Of a stretch of DNA of 62,798 nt, positions 12,774 through 25,341 are shown piece after piece. The DNA comes from Lingula anatina (lineage: Eukaryota; Brachiopoda; Lingulata; Lingulida; Lingulidae). Position numbers and translations under genes: made by a program. The notes beneath the pieces were generated by a model that saw only the letters and a program-made list of their open reading frames with translations, did no database searches and was not told where the DNA came from. The stretch spans positions 1 through 62,798 of the forward strand of contig NW_019775807.1 in assembly GCF_001039355.2 (NCBI RefSeq), in the 5' to 3' direction. Every line of letters starts with the position of its first letter. Position 1 is the stretch's first letter.

Positions 12774-13080
12774 AGAGGCTGTCTCACCCAACACAATGTA
12801 AAATCGGTTTAGTACCACATCCAATGCAGTTAACCTGGCCTCTGGGGTCTCATCTAACGCAATCTGTATTGCTTTCAGTGTTTCACCTAATCCAAATAAA
12901 ATAATATATGGTGTCTCACCAAACAATCTGAACTGCTCCTGGTTTTTCAACTAACACAATCTGTATTTAGCCTTATGTCTCAACTAACACAATTTGTATT
13001 AAGCCTGATGTCTCAACATATGCAATCTATATTCCTTCTGGTGTCTCACCATATGCAATCTTTGATGCTCCAGGAGCCTC
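12774..13080. repeat. Degenerate minisatellite upstream of SYS1 copy 2
   Basis: This is the same imperfect tandem phrases (ctaacacaatctgtatt type) as at 2495-2800, located just upstream of the SYS1 start codon and so possibly within its 5' region or first intron. Confidence 0.6.
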
Positions 13081-13482
13081 AATGGACACAATGAGCTACA
13101 AATGATGGCAGCCAGGGCCTGTCTAGTATTGTTCTCACTTAAATTCAATGTCTGTCTCACTAGGTGATTTCTTACGATTTTCCTTCATGCGATCTGAAAT
13201 GCAAAAGCAATTGAGAGTTTATCATACATTGTCAAATAGGGGTATACATAAAATACACTATTCAGAGTGCAATATTATGTATCTGCCAACTGGTTACAAC
13301 TTAAAAAATTCTACTCCACCAAATGCTTCAATATACGTACTGCCAGGCTGAACGTGATTTTTTGTTTTTAGAGTTCAATTTCTGCATTCTTCAAATGCAT
13401 AATGATAAAAAAAAATATTTACTGGTTATGGCAAAGTATGACCAAACAATCACATAAACATAAATGACATATGCCACTATTG

Positions 13483-14667
13483 CAGTAAATGAAAAAGGGA
13501 GGCAAAGACTTTAAAAAAGGAAAAAAATCAAAGAGAGGGTGAAAAGAACTTGAATATCAATCTACAATGTTCCAAAGAATAAACTAGACAGCAGAGCTGA
13601 CAAACATACAGACCCTAAACAGATACCAGGATAATTACCTTCCCCTTTACTGAAAAAGCCACTCAGTAAATTTAAAGTAAAACAATAATATGGTTTGGAA
13701 GTTATGGGGCCAATGTAACAAAAAAAAGTAATAATAATAATAATAAAAATAACAATTACCATAAATGTAAACTAATCATGCTAATTTTCAAAAGCAACCT
13801 GCCTGTTTACCAAACAAAGCCACTTGGTAAATTTAAACAAAAATACAGTATGGTAGTTATGGGGCAAAAGTCACCAAAATTGTGCAAAAAACAGAATAAA
13901 TACTGTAAATATAAACCAATCATGCCAATTTCTGAATGCAACCAGCCTTTTTACTAAAGCCACTCTGTAAATTTAAAGTAAAACAAAAATAAAGTTTGGC
14001 AGTTATGGGGGGAGCATCACGTGTTGGACAGTAACAGTGACAACAACAGGGATCGCAACGACATGGATAGGCAGATCAATCAGAATATATACAGACACAG
14101 CCTTACAGTGTCTGTATATTTATAAGAATAAAAATGAAAATTCATATTCATTTCTTAAGAAAGAGATTGAAATGGAAAATATTCTGTTGACAAAAAAGAA
14201 TGAAGAACAATCATGGTGATTCACAAGTATTGTGAAAAGCAGTTAATTTGGAGTTTGTTCAGCAAAGTTTTATTGCACAAAACATAAGTAACATTAACAT
14301 AGTTAACTAGTTTACATAGTTTATTAACAAGTTTATTAGTAACAGATTGCAAGTAACAAGCTCATATAATAAATTATTATAACCACCTTTTCTGTATTTT
14401 ACCCAACGCCTGGAGGAGAAGGAGGAGGAGGCGTGTTAATCTGTTAAACTGATTGCATTCAGCCGAGAGTTGGATTGATTTACAAGATGGGAAAGAGAGT
14501 TAAGTCATCTCATCGATTAATTTTGGTGCTCTTTATTTTCGGTGATTTTGAACATAGTTTGATTTTATGTGACAGATTTATCAGTTGAATACTTATCTAA
14601 GACGTACATGTTTTGATAGTGCACATATAATGTACTAACTCAAATGAGCAAGCCAATGTGACGAAGT
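13483..14667. repeat. First copy of a 1.18 kb tandem duplication
   Basis: Bases 13483-14667 are repeated at 14669-15853, separated by the single N at 14668. The copies differ at only a few sites (for example catgctaat/catgttaat and cgattaatt/tattaatt). No gene is supported; short open frames are duplicated with the block. Three internal weaker repeats of the type actgtaaatttaaagtaaaaca lie between about 13660 and 13990. Confidence 0.9.
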
Positions 14668-14668
14668 N

Positions 14669-15853
14669 CAGTAAATGAAAAAGGGAGGCAAAGACTTTAA
14701 AAAAGGAAAAAAATCAAAGAGAGGGTGAAAAGAACTTGAATATCAATCTACAATGTTCCAAAGAATAAACTAGACAGCAGAGCTGACAAACATACAGACC
14801 CTAAACAGATACCAGGATAATTACCTTCCCCTTTACTGAAAAAGCCACTCAGTAAATTTAAAGTAAAACAATAATATGGTTTGGAAGTTATGGGGCCAAT
14901 GTAACAAAAAAAAGTAATAATAATAATAATAAAAATAACAATTACCATAAATGTAAACTAATCATGTTAATTTTCAAAAGCAACCTGCCTGTTTACCAAA
15001 CAAAGCCACTTGGTAAATTTAAACAAAAATACAGTATGGTAGTTATGGGGCAAAAGTCACCAAAATTGTGCAAAAAACAGAATAAATACTGTAAATATAA
15101 ACCAATCATGCCAATTTCTGAATGCAACCAGCCTTTTTACTAAAGCCACTCTGTAAATTTAAAGTAAAACAAAAATAAAGTTTGGCAGTTATGGGGGGAG
15201 CATCACGTGTTGGACAGTAACAGTGACAACAACAGGGATCGCAACGACATGGATAGGCAGATCAATCAGAATATATACAGACACAGTCTTACAGTGTCTG
15301 TATATTTATAAGAATAAAAATGAAAATTCATATTCATTTCTTAAGAAAGAGATTGAAATGGAAAATATTCTGTTGACAAAAAAGAATGAAGAACAATCAT
15401 GGTGATTCACAAGTATTGTGAAAAGCAGTTAATTTGGAGTTTGTTCAGCAAAGTTTTATTGCACAAAACATAAGTAACATTAACATAGTTAACTAGTTTA
15501 CATAGTTTATTAACAAGTTTATTAGTAACAGATTGCAAGTAACAAGCTCATATAATAAATTATTATAACCACCTTTTCTGTATTTTACCCAACGCCTGGA
15601 GGAGAAGGAGGAGGAGGCGTGTTAATCTGTTAAACTGATTGCATTCAGCCGAGAGTTGGATTGATTTACAAGATGGGAAAGAGAGTTAAGTCATCTCATC
15701 TATTAATTTTGGTGCTCTTTATTTTCGGTGATTTTGAACATAGTTTGATTTTATGTGACAGATTTATCAGTTGAATACTTATCTAAGACGTACATGTTTT
15801 GATAGTGCACATATAATGTACTAACTCAAATGAGCAAGCCAATGTGACGAAGT
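14669..15853. repeat. Second copy of the 1.18 kb tandem duplication
   Basis: Almost identical to 13483-14667, beginning directly after the N at 14668. It is best explained as an alternative haplotype or a failed overlap collapse. It runs on continuously into the COX4 upstream region. Confidence 0.9.
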
Positions 15854-16239
15854 ACAATTTTGACGTTAACAAAACTTACTATTAGCATAAATTGGTCTTG
15901 GGCACCAACTACTCGGATCTCAATAAATATGTACATAAAAGCCACCTACCTTAATCTTAACCGTTTATGGGAACCAAACGTATTCATTTAACCATGTGAA
16001 GTTAATACTAAGCTGACTCACACGCTGGCGAAAAAAGATGCCAGAACAACGAATTTATCGTCATCATGAATGATGCTGTTCAAACGCGTAAAAAGCTGTT
16101 TAATTTTTTTTTTTTTTTTTTTTTTGAGATAAATAATTTTAACCAAATTGCCTTTAAAAACAATTTACTTAAGAGGTTCTACTAGATATAGATAACAGTC
16201 ATTTTGGGGTATAAAAATAAATATAAATAACCTTACCAT

Positions 16240-16338
16240 TCAATCTTACCGTGTTGTACTCTCGTTAGCGGTGCCATGTTTAATCTCGTCCATTGAACGC
16301 GACTTGACGAGACTGACGCACGCCATCTTGTAAAGAAG
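16240..16338. promoter_or_regulatory. Candidate bidirectional promoter with divergent untranslated exons (COX4 plus strand; possibly SYS1 minus strand)
   Basis: On the plus strand CGCCATCTTG (16321-16330), the inverse of a YY1-like CAAGATGGCG, is followed by a strong donor (AAGAAG|GTAAGC, exon end 16338), which pairs with the acceptor just before the COX4 start codon. On the minus strand a donor (CACG|GTAAGA, exon end 16250) faces the other way only about 90 bases off. YY1 sites at start regions are well known for nuclear-encoded mitochondrial genes. Linking the minus exon to SYS1 is inference. Confidence 0.5.
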
Positions 16339-17416
16339 GTAAGCCACCAGAGAGTTTTCTTCTTAATTAATCATTTTCTTCGAAAAAAGTGGAATTTTAT
16401 ACTGTCAGATTGCCAGTTCATTTATATTTCAGAAATTTAATGTAAACTTTGACTGGTTAGATGCATATATTACTCACAGTCAATCCTGTCCTCCTCGAGG
16501 AAATCCTGACCTCAAATTGACCAAATTTGTCACGTTCTCCCTAGAAGTTCAGCGGTTTCTATATAAAGAAATGCGGCACAATTTGCGACCAAATTGAGAT
16601 TTTAAAAGATAAAAATCTTATTTTGTGCAGTTGGGTTCGACTTTTTTACCCTGACAGGCTGTTATTTTATCATTTTTTGGGTTTAGTCATTGACTTCATG
16701 CATATGGTGATAAGTTGAATTTTGTTTCCAACGTCAGTCAAATTTCTTCGTGAAGCACCTCGTTTAACAACATATACAGAAATCTCTTATTTTATACTTT
16801 GTGAAAGTATAGAACCTTTGTGATCTGATGCAAAAAACTCCATGAAAATTGATCGAGGTGAAGTATGTTTTAAAGGTGGAACAAAAGCGCTCAGTGGCCA
16901 CAGCTTTCTGTCTAAAGTGGGAGGACACATTTGCCCTAACATTGCTATTTAAAAACTGTGATATTTCCTTTAATTTTAAAGATAATATCAAAATTCCAAA
17001 AGACATTCTAGATAAAACGACCTTTCAGGATATATAACTTGTGTTTATATCTGGCACGTTCTTATTTTTTTCTGATGTACCTAATCAAGTGCCAAATTGT
17101 AAAGGATAAATAATACTGGGATGTGGTATTGTTAATTGAAACTTTGAGATAATTTGACTATTGTAAACAAAAAATAGACAGTACAGATGGAGTTTTGACG
17201 TGGGACCAATATTTTTTCTAGATTGATGTTTTCAGTAAATACAAAAAGATTCAAAAGTCATCTCCTGTGCAGTAGTTGGATGTAGTGATGTCCCTGTGAG
17301 AAGCATACTGCTTACTTTGGGTTGATAAATGTTTAAATAGTTACTTGATAATAAATTTATATATACCCAGATATATAATTGCTGTTTCATTTAATAATAT
17401 ATTTTCAGGAGTCATT

Positions 17417-19576
17417 ATGGCTAGTGGCTTGCTGAGGGTACCTGTGATACTGGGAAGGCGCACCCTGGTCACCTCAGTGCCACGGTTGAGTGGAGTCACC
17501 ACCACAGGTGATGAAGTTCCTGTTGTTGGTATTCAAGTTCCTGTCACTGAAGAAGAAAATTCGAAGTGGCTTTTGGAAAATAATCCACCAGCACCAGCCA
17601 AAAAAGGAAGGAATGCTCACCTCAGGGAAAAGCTTTATACAGTCATAGGTGGGATAGTGTTCTGCATAGACAATATTTAAATTAAGGAGCAAACAATTTT
17701 ATGGGCATTCTGTACAGTTTATTAGCAAGAACTATATTAAGGCTTTTTATAAGAAGTAAAATTGTTTCAGAGCAAACTTTTATTCTTTATATGTTTTGTC
17801 TTTTTATATACAGACCCTGACACGATCAGATAATTTTTGTGAAAGTTATTTAAGTTTTATATATATCAGGGCTTTTCCCAGCAAATTGTCCATTTGGACA
17901 GCAGCTGGCATCACCAGACGGCCTATTTTTCCAAATACGGCTGGATGGCTTACAAATTTTTTGAAAAACACTAAACAAAGTCTGAGCAAACTTACCACCA
18001 AATTATTAAAGGGGACACCTTCCGGACCTTCAAAGGTACGGCAACTGACAATGCTGATAGACAAGAAGGCAATTTTCATATCTTTAGCAAGAGATTGTTC
18101 GCAATAGGACCTAGATGAGAAGGCAGTTGTTATATTTGTGCAAGAGTGTCAGCAGGAGAAGTTATCAATTATATTCACTCCCCCCCCCCTTCCCTCTTGA
18201 AATTTATTATTATTTAAAATATTTTTTTTCATTTTATTTTTACCCCATGTTTATGCCTTGTTGAAATTTTTATGCCCATGTCCCATTGTTGTTACGTGCA
18301 GATATAAAAAGTACATCTGTTTTGTGTTCATGTTTACTTCATAGGTAACCGTGACATTGTTGGCCCAGGGGTCTCAGGTTTTGCAGAGTACATAGAAGCT
18401 GAGGAATTCCCATTCCCTGCTGTGAGATTCATGGAACCATACCCAGAAATCATGCCACTCTTAGAAAAGGAAAAAGGGGACTGGAAAAACCTCTCCATTG
18501 ATGAGAAGAAAACTTGTGAGTCTGGTTTAGCATGATGCATGCACTCATTAAGTCAGGGCTTGACATTAATTAACATTCTTGGAGATTCCCAGTATGTATG
18601 ATGAACCTGTCCAACTCTAGCTGAGCATCTGTGAGTTCAACTTTAGGAGTCGCAGGCACATAGAAACGATCCAATTTTAAAGAATATTGTCTCAGTTTAT
18701 TGCTATGAATTATGGCCTTGTTTTGTATACAATATAAACCAGTGTCTTTTGTATTTCCAGTGTATCGCTACAGTTATCGCCAAACATTAAAGGAGGAGTA
18801 CACACCAGAAGGATTGGGAAAAAGACTCCTAATTGGAACATTGTTTGGTCTAAGTTGCACTATGATCTACACCCAGATCACTATTGATTATAGTAAGTTT
18901 ATAATTATAGTATTTTTATGGACAGACACTATGTGACTGGACTAATAGCCAACACATTTCTGTCATTGGCGTCCCTGTAAATGTCCTGGGGCCTGTTTCA
19001 CGAAGCTCTTGTTAGTTAGCGATCACTCTAGGGCCTCTCATTTGGTATGAGTGTGGTTTCACGAAGTTGTCGCTCGTTCTTGTTAGTTGTCTCTTGTTGT
19101 ACCTTGGATATTAAACAAGTGGGTCAGATGACTTGCAGATCCTAGAGTTTTATTTGGTGCCCTGTGTCAGTTACATTTTGTAATCGTCCACAGTAACAGT
19201 AGTACATAATTAAAATTGTGTTAATTATTCTCAAACTTGTAACATTTGCTAAAACACAACATGAGTTTCAGATTTGCATGTTGCTGTATTATTTTGTCAT
19301 CACTCCATGTTAACAGTGTTCAGGCTTCTCTGTCCATTGCAGTTTTAGCTGGCTTGTTTCACCAAAGTTTGCAGTGATTATGAAATTATCATATTAAACC
19401 TTCACAAAAACATTTAGTGGATTACAAGTAGGATAGTACTGTATTGATATTGGTAGCTGAAGATTGGCTTAGGTTACATATAACACGTGTGCAATGCAGT
19501 AAATTCACATACACTTTTCCTTGCTATCTGTTGAGTCAGACATGATAAATGACCAAGGTGTATGTTATGTATTACG

Positions 19577-19619
<43 letters not shown>

Positions 19620-19785
19620 ACATATTATATTGTTTATTTCAGTCTTCCCATGGGACCCGCGTGCAGCTAGAACAAGGCAAGCAGACTGGCAAGGTGTCCA
19701 TTTGGGTAAACTGATTGCCCAAAATACTTCCTACACGCCTGGAGATCCCTATTGGGATTATGACAAGGGAGAGTGGAGAAAATGA
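17417..19785 (+). CDS. COX4: Cytochrome c oxidase subunit IV, mitochondrial (COX4)
   Basis: Four exons (17417-17648, 18345-18515, 18761-18892, 19643-19785) give 225 residues. An Arg-rich, acid-poor N-terminus (MASGLLRVPVILGRRTLVTS) looks like a mitochondrial presequence. A matrix domain follows, with the family segment LEKEKGDWKNLSIDEKKTLYR. There is one membrane helix at about 156-176 (RLLIGTLFGLSCTMIYTQIT), then an intermembrane-space tail ending WDYDKGEWRK, the diagnostic C-terminus. The protein is a nuclear-encoded inner-membrane subunit of respiratory complex IV involved in allosteric control by ATP/ADP in vertebrates. The start ATG sits 9 bases after an acceptor that probably joins the first exon ending at 16338. 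It is longer than mammalian COX4I1 (169), mostly in the N-terminal region. Confidence 0.95.
17868..17965 (+). repeat. Dispersed repeat fragment in COX4 intron 1
   Basis: The core ATTTGGACAGCAGCTGG (17892-17908) is found exactly in a KARS intron at 54026-54042, with weaker similarity on both sides (GTCC before; CACC.GAC.GCC and ATTTTTCCAAA-like sequence after). It is therefore part of an unclassified interspersed repeat. The open frame running through it (17796-18107) is not part of COX4, whose splice junctions skip it. Confidence 0.55.
19578..19616. repeat. (AT)n microsatellite in COX4 intron 3
   Basis: About 19 AT units lie directly before the last COX4 exon. Confidence 0.95.
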
Positions 19786-21568
19786 TTTGTCTTAATTTAT
19801 CCATTTACAACTCCCAATTCAATCATAAGACAAGACAGCATAGTAAATTTGACCTCTTCAGATTATGAGACTTTCCTAGAGACTGTGTAGACACCATACT
19901 TGTTTTAATTGCAGTTTTCTTATGTATAATCCAGTATTTTTCCTCATCTTATTTAAAAGAATAATTTTGTTTTTAACTTATATTCTGTAGACCAAAATTT
20001 ATATCCATTGCTGATCTGAAGATAGAGCACTAAATAATTGAAAAACTATGACAAAAAATCAAACTGTAAAGATTTTCTTAACAAATCTGTCACAGTTGTG
20101 ATATTGTGTAGAAAACTCTTGATAAACTAGGTTTTTTGATTATCTGGACCACAGTGTAGATAACATACTTGTTGTGTGTAACTATAGTTGGCTTTCATTT
20201 GATGTTTGTGATATTGTCATGGTTTGAAGAAGGATTACAAAACTTATTAAACCCATTTCTCACATAATTGTTTGGTTTTTTTTTTAATACATGGCAGACA
20301 TTTATGTTTGTTTTTAGTCAGATCTGAACTTTTTCTGAACCATTTAAAAACCAACTGAATTTTTATACAGATTTTTAAAGCGCCTTCAAAGTGAATATGT
20401 AATATATAAATTTTCAAACACTGGGCATGACCTTAAATAAACTTGAAAAGAAGAGATGAATACCTAAAAACCTGTGCTCCAAAAGTAAAGTAATGGTCAA
20501 TAAAAATGAAAAATAAAGGGTATACATTTATTTCTTTAAAAATTTCTTTAAGGCACAGCCTTAGTACAATGTACTGTAATGCAAACAGTTTCTGAATCAA
20601 AGCCTCATCTTATCCCCCCCCCCCCCTTCTCTGTGGTGTTCATTTTCAGTTGTGTTGATGTGCACTTCTTAGATCATGGAGGGCTGTACAGAAACCTTTT
20701 CCACTGCCAACCTCCATCCTTCATCTAGTTAGTTTTTGTGAATTAACTTGATCTGTGTGCATTCAAGAAGAGGTTTGGCAAATCTACATTTTCATTCCAT
20801 GGCTTCCTGTCAGCTTGACCAAGCCACTATTGGTTGGCCTGTTGAAAATGCTTTGTCAACGCAAACAGCTTGATCTGTCTCGAGTGTTTTTTCCTGCCAT
20901 TTGTGTTAAAGCTGTGTGTCATCTAGAAAGGTGTTCACTGTTTTTGTCTTTCGCTATCCATGTGCAGGTAATGACAAGCCAGATCTTTCCAAAATATTTA
21001 ACATAACCTCATTTTATATTTCATATAGGAAGCCACTCTTGGGTAGGTATGTCCAAAACGACCTCCATGTCCGGTGTACATCTGGAAAAAAAAATTAAAG
21101 AATTTAATCCGTTTTGCAGCATGGCTGAGAAACTTGGGAGATTTTTCTGGGAATTTCACTTGCATACATTTCTCAAATTTGTATCAATTTTACGTTCAAT
21201 GTGAAAATCCCTATTGACACCCATACCTGATTGAGTATCCTTAAAAGTATCCTGGAATAACAAATGCACACACATGCTTTTGAGAATATAGCTTAATTTC
21301 ACAGTGACCTCGGAAACTTGGGGATGACATGCCTGGACACAGTGGGTTCAGTCACTAGTACATACTTAGTCATTATCACATTTCCTTACCCAAGTACCAA
21401 GAAATCACCTTCTGTTCCCCTTGCAACAAGACCCCATATCAGGGCCCAGTTATTTCATTCCAGTCAAACTTAGTCCTTGGAGTTCAATCAGCTTTACTGT
21501 TGGGTGTGGCCTTAGAGAGAAGGGTACCAACTTTTGCATGCCAGACAAATGAAACCATGATTATACAC
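19786..21568. other. COX4 3' region and intergenic sequence before the coiled-coil gene
   Basis: No exon supported. AATAAA at 20436-20441 is a candidate polyadenylation signal for COX4. A poly-C tract lies at about 20614. The two flanking genes are convergent. Confidence 0.5.
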
Positions 21569-24500
21569 TTACTTCTCCCTCATGGGAAAGAATTCTGGGA
21601 ACAACTGTAGTTTTATGTTTGTTTGTGGATCCTGTAGCAGTTGTTTTATACTGTCTTCCAGTTCTTTGTTCTGTTGTTCCTGTGCATCTATCTCTTTCTG
21701 GTGAAATTCCATTTCCTATAAAGAAAATATATTAAAAAGCAATTATGAACTTCTAAGACACATCTCACAATAATTTGAAGAAACTTTGTACATACTGCAG
21801 AATTTGTTATCAAAGTGATAAATTATTAATAGTCAATATTTAAAGTTGGGGTCATTTCGTCTACAGTGCTTATTTAAGTTGGGGACATTTTGACTACCCT
21901 GATTCTAAAACATTATGATGCTATTAAATATTTTTGTTTATAACACTGGAAAGAAGACTGTATTCTGATAAAATTCAGATATGTTGTATAGCAGTTTTAT
22001 TTCAAATGCTGATGCTATTTCTCTTTTAATTTATCTTTTGAAACTCTTCAGAATACAAATACCAGCAAATTTTAAAGCAAAATTTCTTCTGCACTTAAAT
22101 AAATCATGTGTTCAAAGAAAAACCAGTGAAGCTGAAAGTTTTGTTTTGTTTTTTTTCATTTCAAATGGTAAAATCATGTTTTCCAAATGTGCCTGTTTAA
22201 TAATATTCGTCCAAAAATCTTGGATGAGGACCCTTTTTTTGAACTTACCTTTTTCATCACCATATTTTGAAGTGCCATATCTTTTAGACTGGGGTGCATC
22301 TTAGCTATGGCTTCCTACCAAAAATAATAATCATTATAAGTACGTATTATTATCTTAAAGTATTGAAACTGATGCCCATGACTAAAAACCATATTAGAGC
22401 TTTATTTATTGTTATCATCATGATTATTATTGAAAGAATGTTACAGGTCAGAAATTGAACAATCTCACAGTACACATATATCAGAACTGATAGGATATCA
22501 AACATAACAATCCAATTACCAAAGCTGTCACTTAAACTACATCAGGTGTTATCAAGCAGGAAAAACCATCACCTTTGAATTGAAGACTGTTGCATTTGTT
22601 GTATAACTGAAAACGCCTAGCACTTTTTGTGTTCATTTTTTTAAATTTATTCATTTTAGCTTTTTTTTTTCAGTCTTAAAACCTGGTCATTCAATCAGTA
22701 ATACCCCATACTCTACCTTGGTGACATGTTCAGTTATTTCTTTCTGCACACTGTTTTGGTTCTTTTTCAACTTCCCAATCTCTGTGTCAATGATATGTTC
22801 TAGTTCTAGCTGATCCTCTTCATTGCTGATCTGGACATTCTCAATTTCATTCTCCAAATCTGCTATTCTGATGGCTTTAACAGGATACTCTTTATCCTAA
22901 ATTGGTAAAATTATATTTAAAGTTAATTACCTGACAATACGCACATATCTTCTCTCTATTTTTTTTTTTTTTTTTTGCCTTTGTGTGTGTGTGCATAGGG
23001 ATAGGATCTGAGAGGGCTAAGTGCATGGGGTGGCGGGGGGAGGGGGGTAAGCCCCCTTAGCCCATATTAGCCCTTAGTGCAGGAAGCAGGAGGTAATAGA
23101 TCCTGTCCACTCATGAAGCCAAATTTATTTTAAAATATTAAATAATTTAATAAAGTCATGGGCAAAGGCCTCAGTTAACTGATGTCCAACTTCAAGCACA
23201 GAATTTTTGCCATTACCCTACTCTCTTTACACATGTTGTGTGAGTGAATGTAATATCATTATAATACAACTGTTTGTAGGATAAGACTCCAGTGTCAGTA
23301 CTTACCTTGTAGTTGAGGAGTACATGTAGCTCATCTTGTTTTGCCTTCAGTTGCACATCGACTGCATCCACAAGTTTCTGAAGAGCTGAAAATGTCGAGA
23401 TTTCACAAAATCACTTGAGCTAGGTTTCGTTTTTTGAACAATAGTTCAAGAACTTTATATAACCTGTAATTCCTAACTCATTGTCATCAATATTGTGTAT
23501 ATTTAATATTTTCATTCTAATCTATATCAGCAAAGTTAACAAACAATATCCTTTGACAGTGTACAATTGTAATTCTATAACTAGGAAATTGTTATCATTA
23601 TTTTATTTTAGGTTACAAAATTTGGTAACTGCTGTGCCTAATAACCCTTTCGTTCTTTCCTATTATACAATGACCCAACTTTTTACAGTGTATTCTTGGG
23701 TTTTTGAAAAAAGTCAGAGCTGTACCTGCCAGTTCTGTTTCAGTTTTAATTTTAGTTTCTCTCAACTCCGTCTTAGCCTGGTCAAGATCGGTTACAAATC
23801 TGGATTGAAGTTTTGTCATCCCTCCCTGTAAGCAGAATGTCAAAAAACATCACCCTGATAACCAGACTATCATCACAACAACAACATTTTCATACCTTAC
23901 AGAAAACAGAGTATGATTTTGATGCAATAAACTGAAATTAATCAGGAAATGTTGTTTCACAAGATGTTTTAAACCCCCACTACTGCTCCCACCAAAAAAA
24001 ATGACTTGAACAAAATTAAATTAAGAGATAATATTTATGCATATTTAAATTCTTTGCCCACAAAAAAATCTACATTCTTACATGATTTTGGCAATGATGC
24101 AAGAACTTTTAAAAATTTAAATTTGTGATATGTTCCTCACCCTAAATTTTTCATATGTACGGAGCTGTTTCTTAACATCATCATGTGCTTCTTCTTCAAC
24201 GCCATCAATTTCTTGACGCAGGGTCACATTATCATCCATGCTGCAGCAGATAGTAAAGGATAAAACCAAGGAAAAAAATCTTTACATTAACTTGAGTTAT
24301 GATTTATTTTGACACTTTCTGAATTGTAACAGTGAATCCAAAACAAAACACCACTTAGCAGCCAATGATGACACTGGATTAAAACACCAAAATCCATATA
24401 AAATCCTTTTTGTGAAGTGTTTCACACCATCAATGTGTCCCCACTGCTTTAAGTTGCAAAATTTTAATTCCAAAGACTTAAATTATTTGATGTTTATAAA

Positions 24501-25341
24501 GGATACAGCCTGTAGTATCTGTTCTTGTACTCTTCTAACGTTTGCCGCCTTGACCTTATTCGTAACTGAAAGAAGGGATAATATCAAAATATCAGTCTGA
24601 AACATTTAGAGTCATTTGCATGACTCTTGTATAATGTTTTTTTTTATATTCATTGTCATTTGTAGTTAATGAAAAGAAAAAAACTTTCTGATTTTCAAAT
24701 AAAACTTTTGCATTGATGATCTGAAAACAAAAAAAAAAATGGTACATGTATGTACAAACACACAGAGATACGGTTAAAATTATTTAATTGTCAAACACAT
24801 TTGCTTTTTACTTGTAAAATCTTTATCCTTTCTGTCCTCTTCTTGTCTTCCTCTGTCTCAGGAGGTCCCTCTTTTTTGTGGGCACCATGTCGACACGTGG
24901 AGGAGGCAGAACCGATCCTTTTACTGGCAAAAGGTGAACCTCCAGCACCAACAGTAAAAGGGGATCTCTCTAAAATCAGATGAAATTATATGAAATTCAT
25001 GTCATCAGTCTACAACATTAGTCAACTGGTCAAGGGCAACTGGCAACAAGAAGATTTGGCATCAGACTTAATTTTTTTTTTCAAAGTTCAAATACTAATA
25101 GAGATTTTAGGTGTTGGTTTTATTGAGAGAGAGAGAGAGATGTACCTGGCGTCAGAGCAACCAGCCCACTTGCACTTTTCTTAGCATGTTCATGCACAGC
25201 TTGAAGTCCAGTTCTTTGCCACTGTGCATAATCAGTGAAGTCGACATTATATTCCCCTCCCAAACTCTTCAACAGTTCGTCATCACCAAACTGTGTCCTG
25301 TCTATCCTACCAGCTGCTTTCCTCCCCCAGCCTCCAGGCAT
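21569..25341 (-). CDS. Unrecognised 361-residue coiled-coil protein
   Basis: Nine minus-strand exons (25341-25146, 24969-24812, 24565-24507, 24240-24141, 23825-23726, 23385-23306, 22896-22717, 22314-22249, 21715-21569) join with canonical sites and no stop to 361 residues. The N-terminal 65 residues (starting MPGGWGRKAAGRIDRTQFGD) are partly ordered-looking, with aromatic residues in NVDFTDYAQWQRTG. A Ser/Gly/basic linker follows (about 66-118). Residues from about 119 to 340 are Lys/Glu/Gln-rich with heptad-like spacing, that is, a long coiled coil. The tail is NIKLQLFPEFFPMREK. Uniform small exons, in-frame junctions and high charge argue for a real gene. I do not recognise the family. Long coiled coils of this kind are common among ciliary and cytoskeletal proteins, but nothing here proves such a role. 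A GCCATTTT element at about 25668 may mark its promoter. Confidence 0.82.

Larger units (their letters stand above)
10279..13483. repeat. Right copy of the 3.2 kb duplicated block
   Basis: This is a near-identical partner of 1-3204. Here the sequence runs continuously into flanking DNA on both sides, so it is the better candidate for the true genomic placement. It carries SYS1 copy 2 and the minisatellite at 12774-13080. Confidence 0.9.

Noticed and set aside
13562-14948. Repeated 66-codon frames with isoleucine/threonine runs
   Set aside because: Low-complexity AT-rich sequence copied with the 1.18 kb duplication; no start, splice or family support.
17796-18107. 103-codon open frame between COX4 exons 1 and 2
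   Set aside because: COX4 exon 1 and exon 2 join perfectly without it, and its core is a dispersed repeat also seen in a KARS intron.
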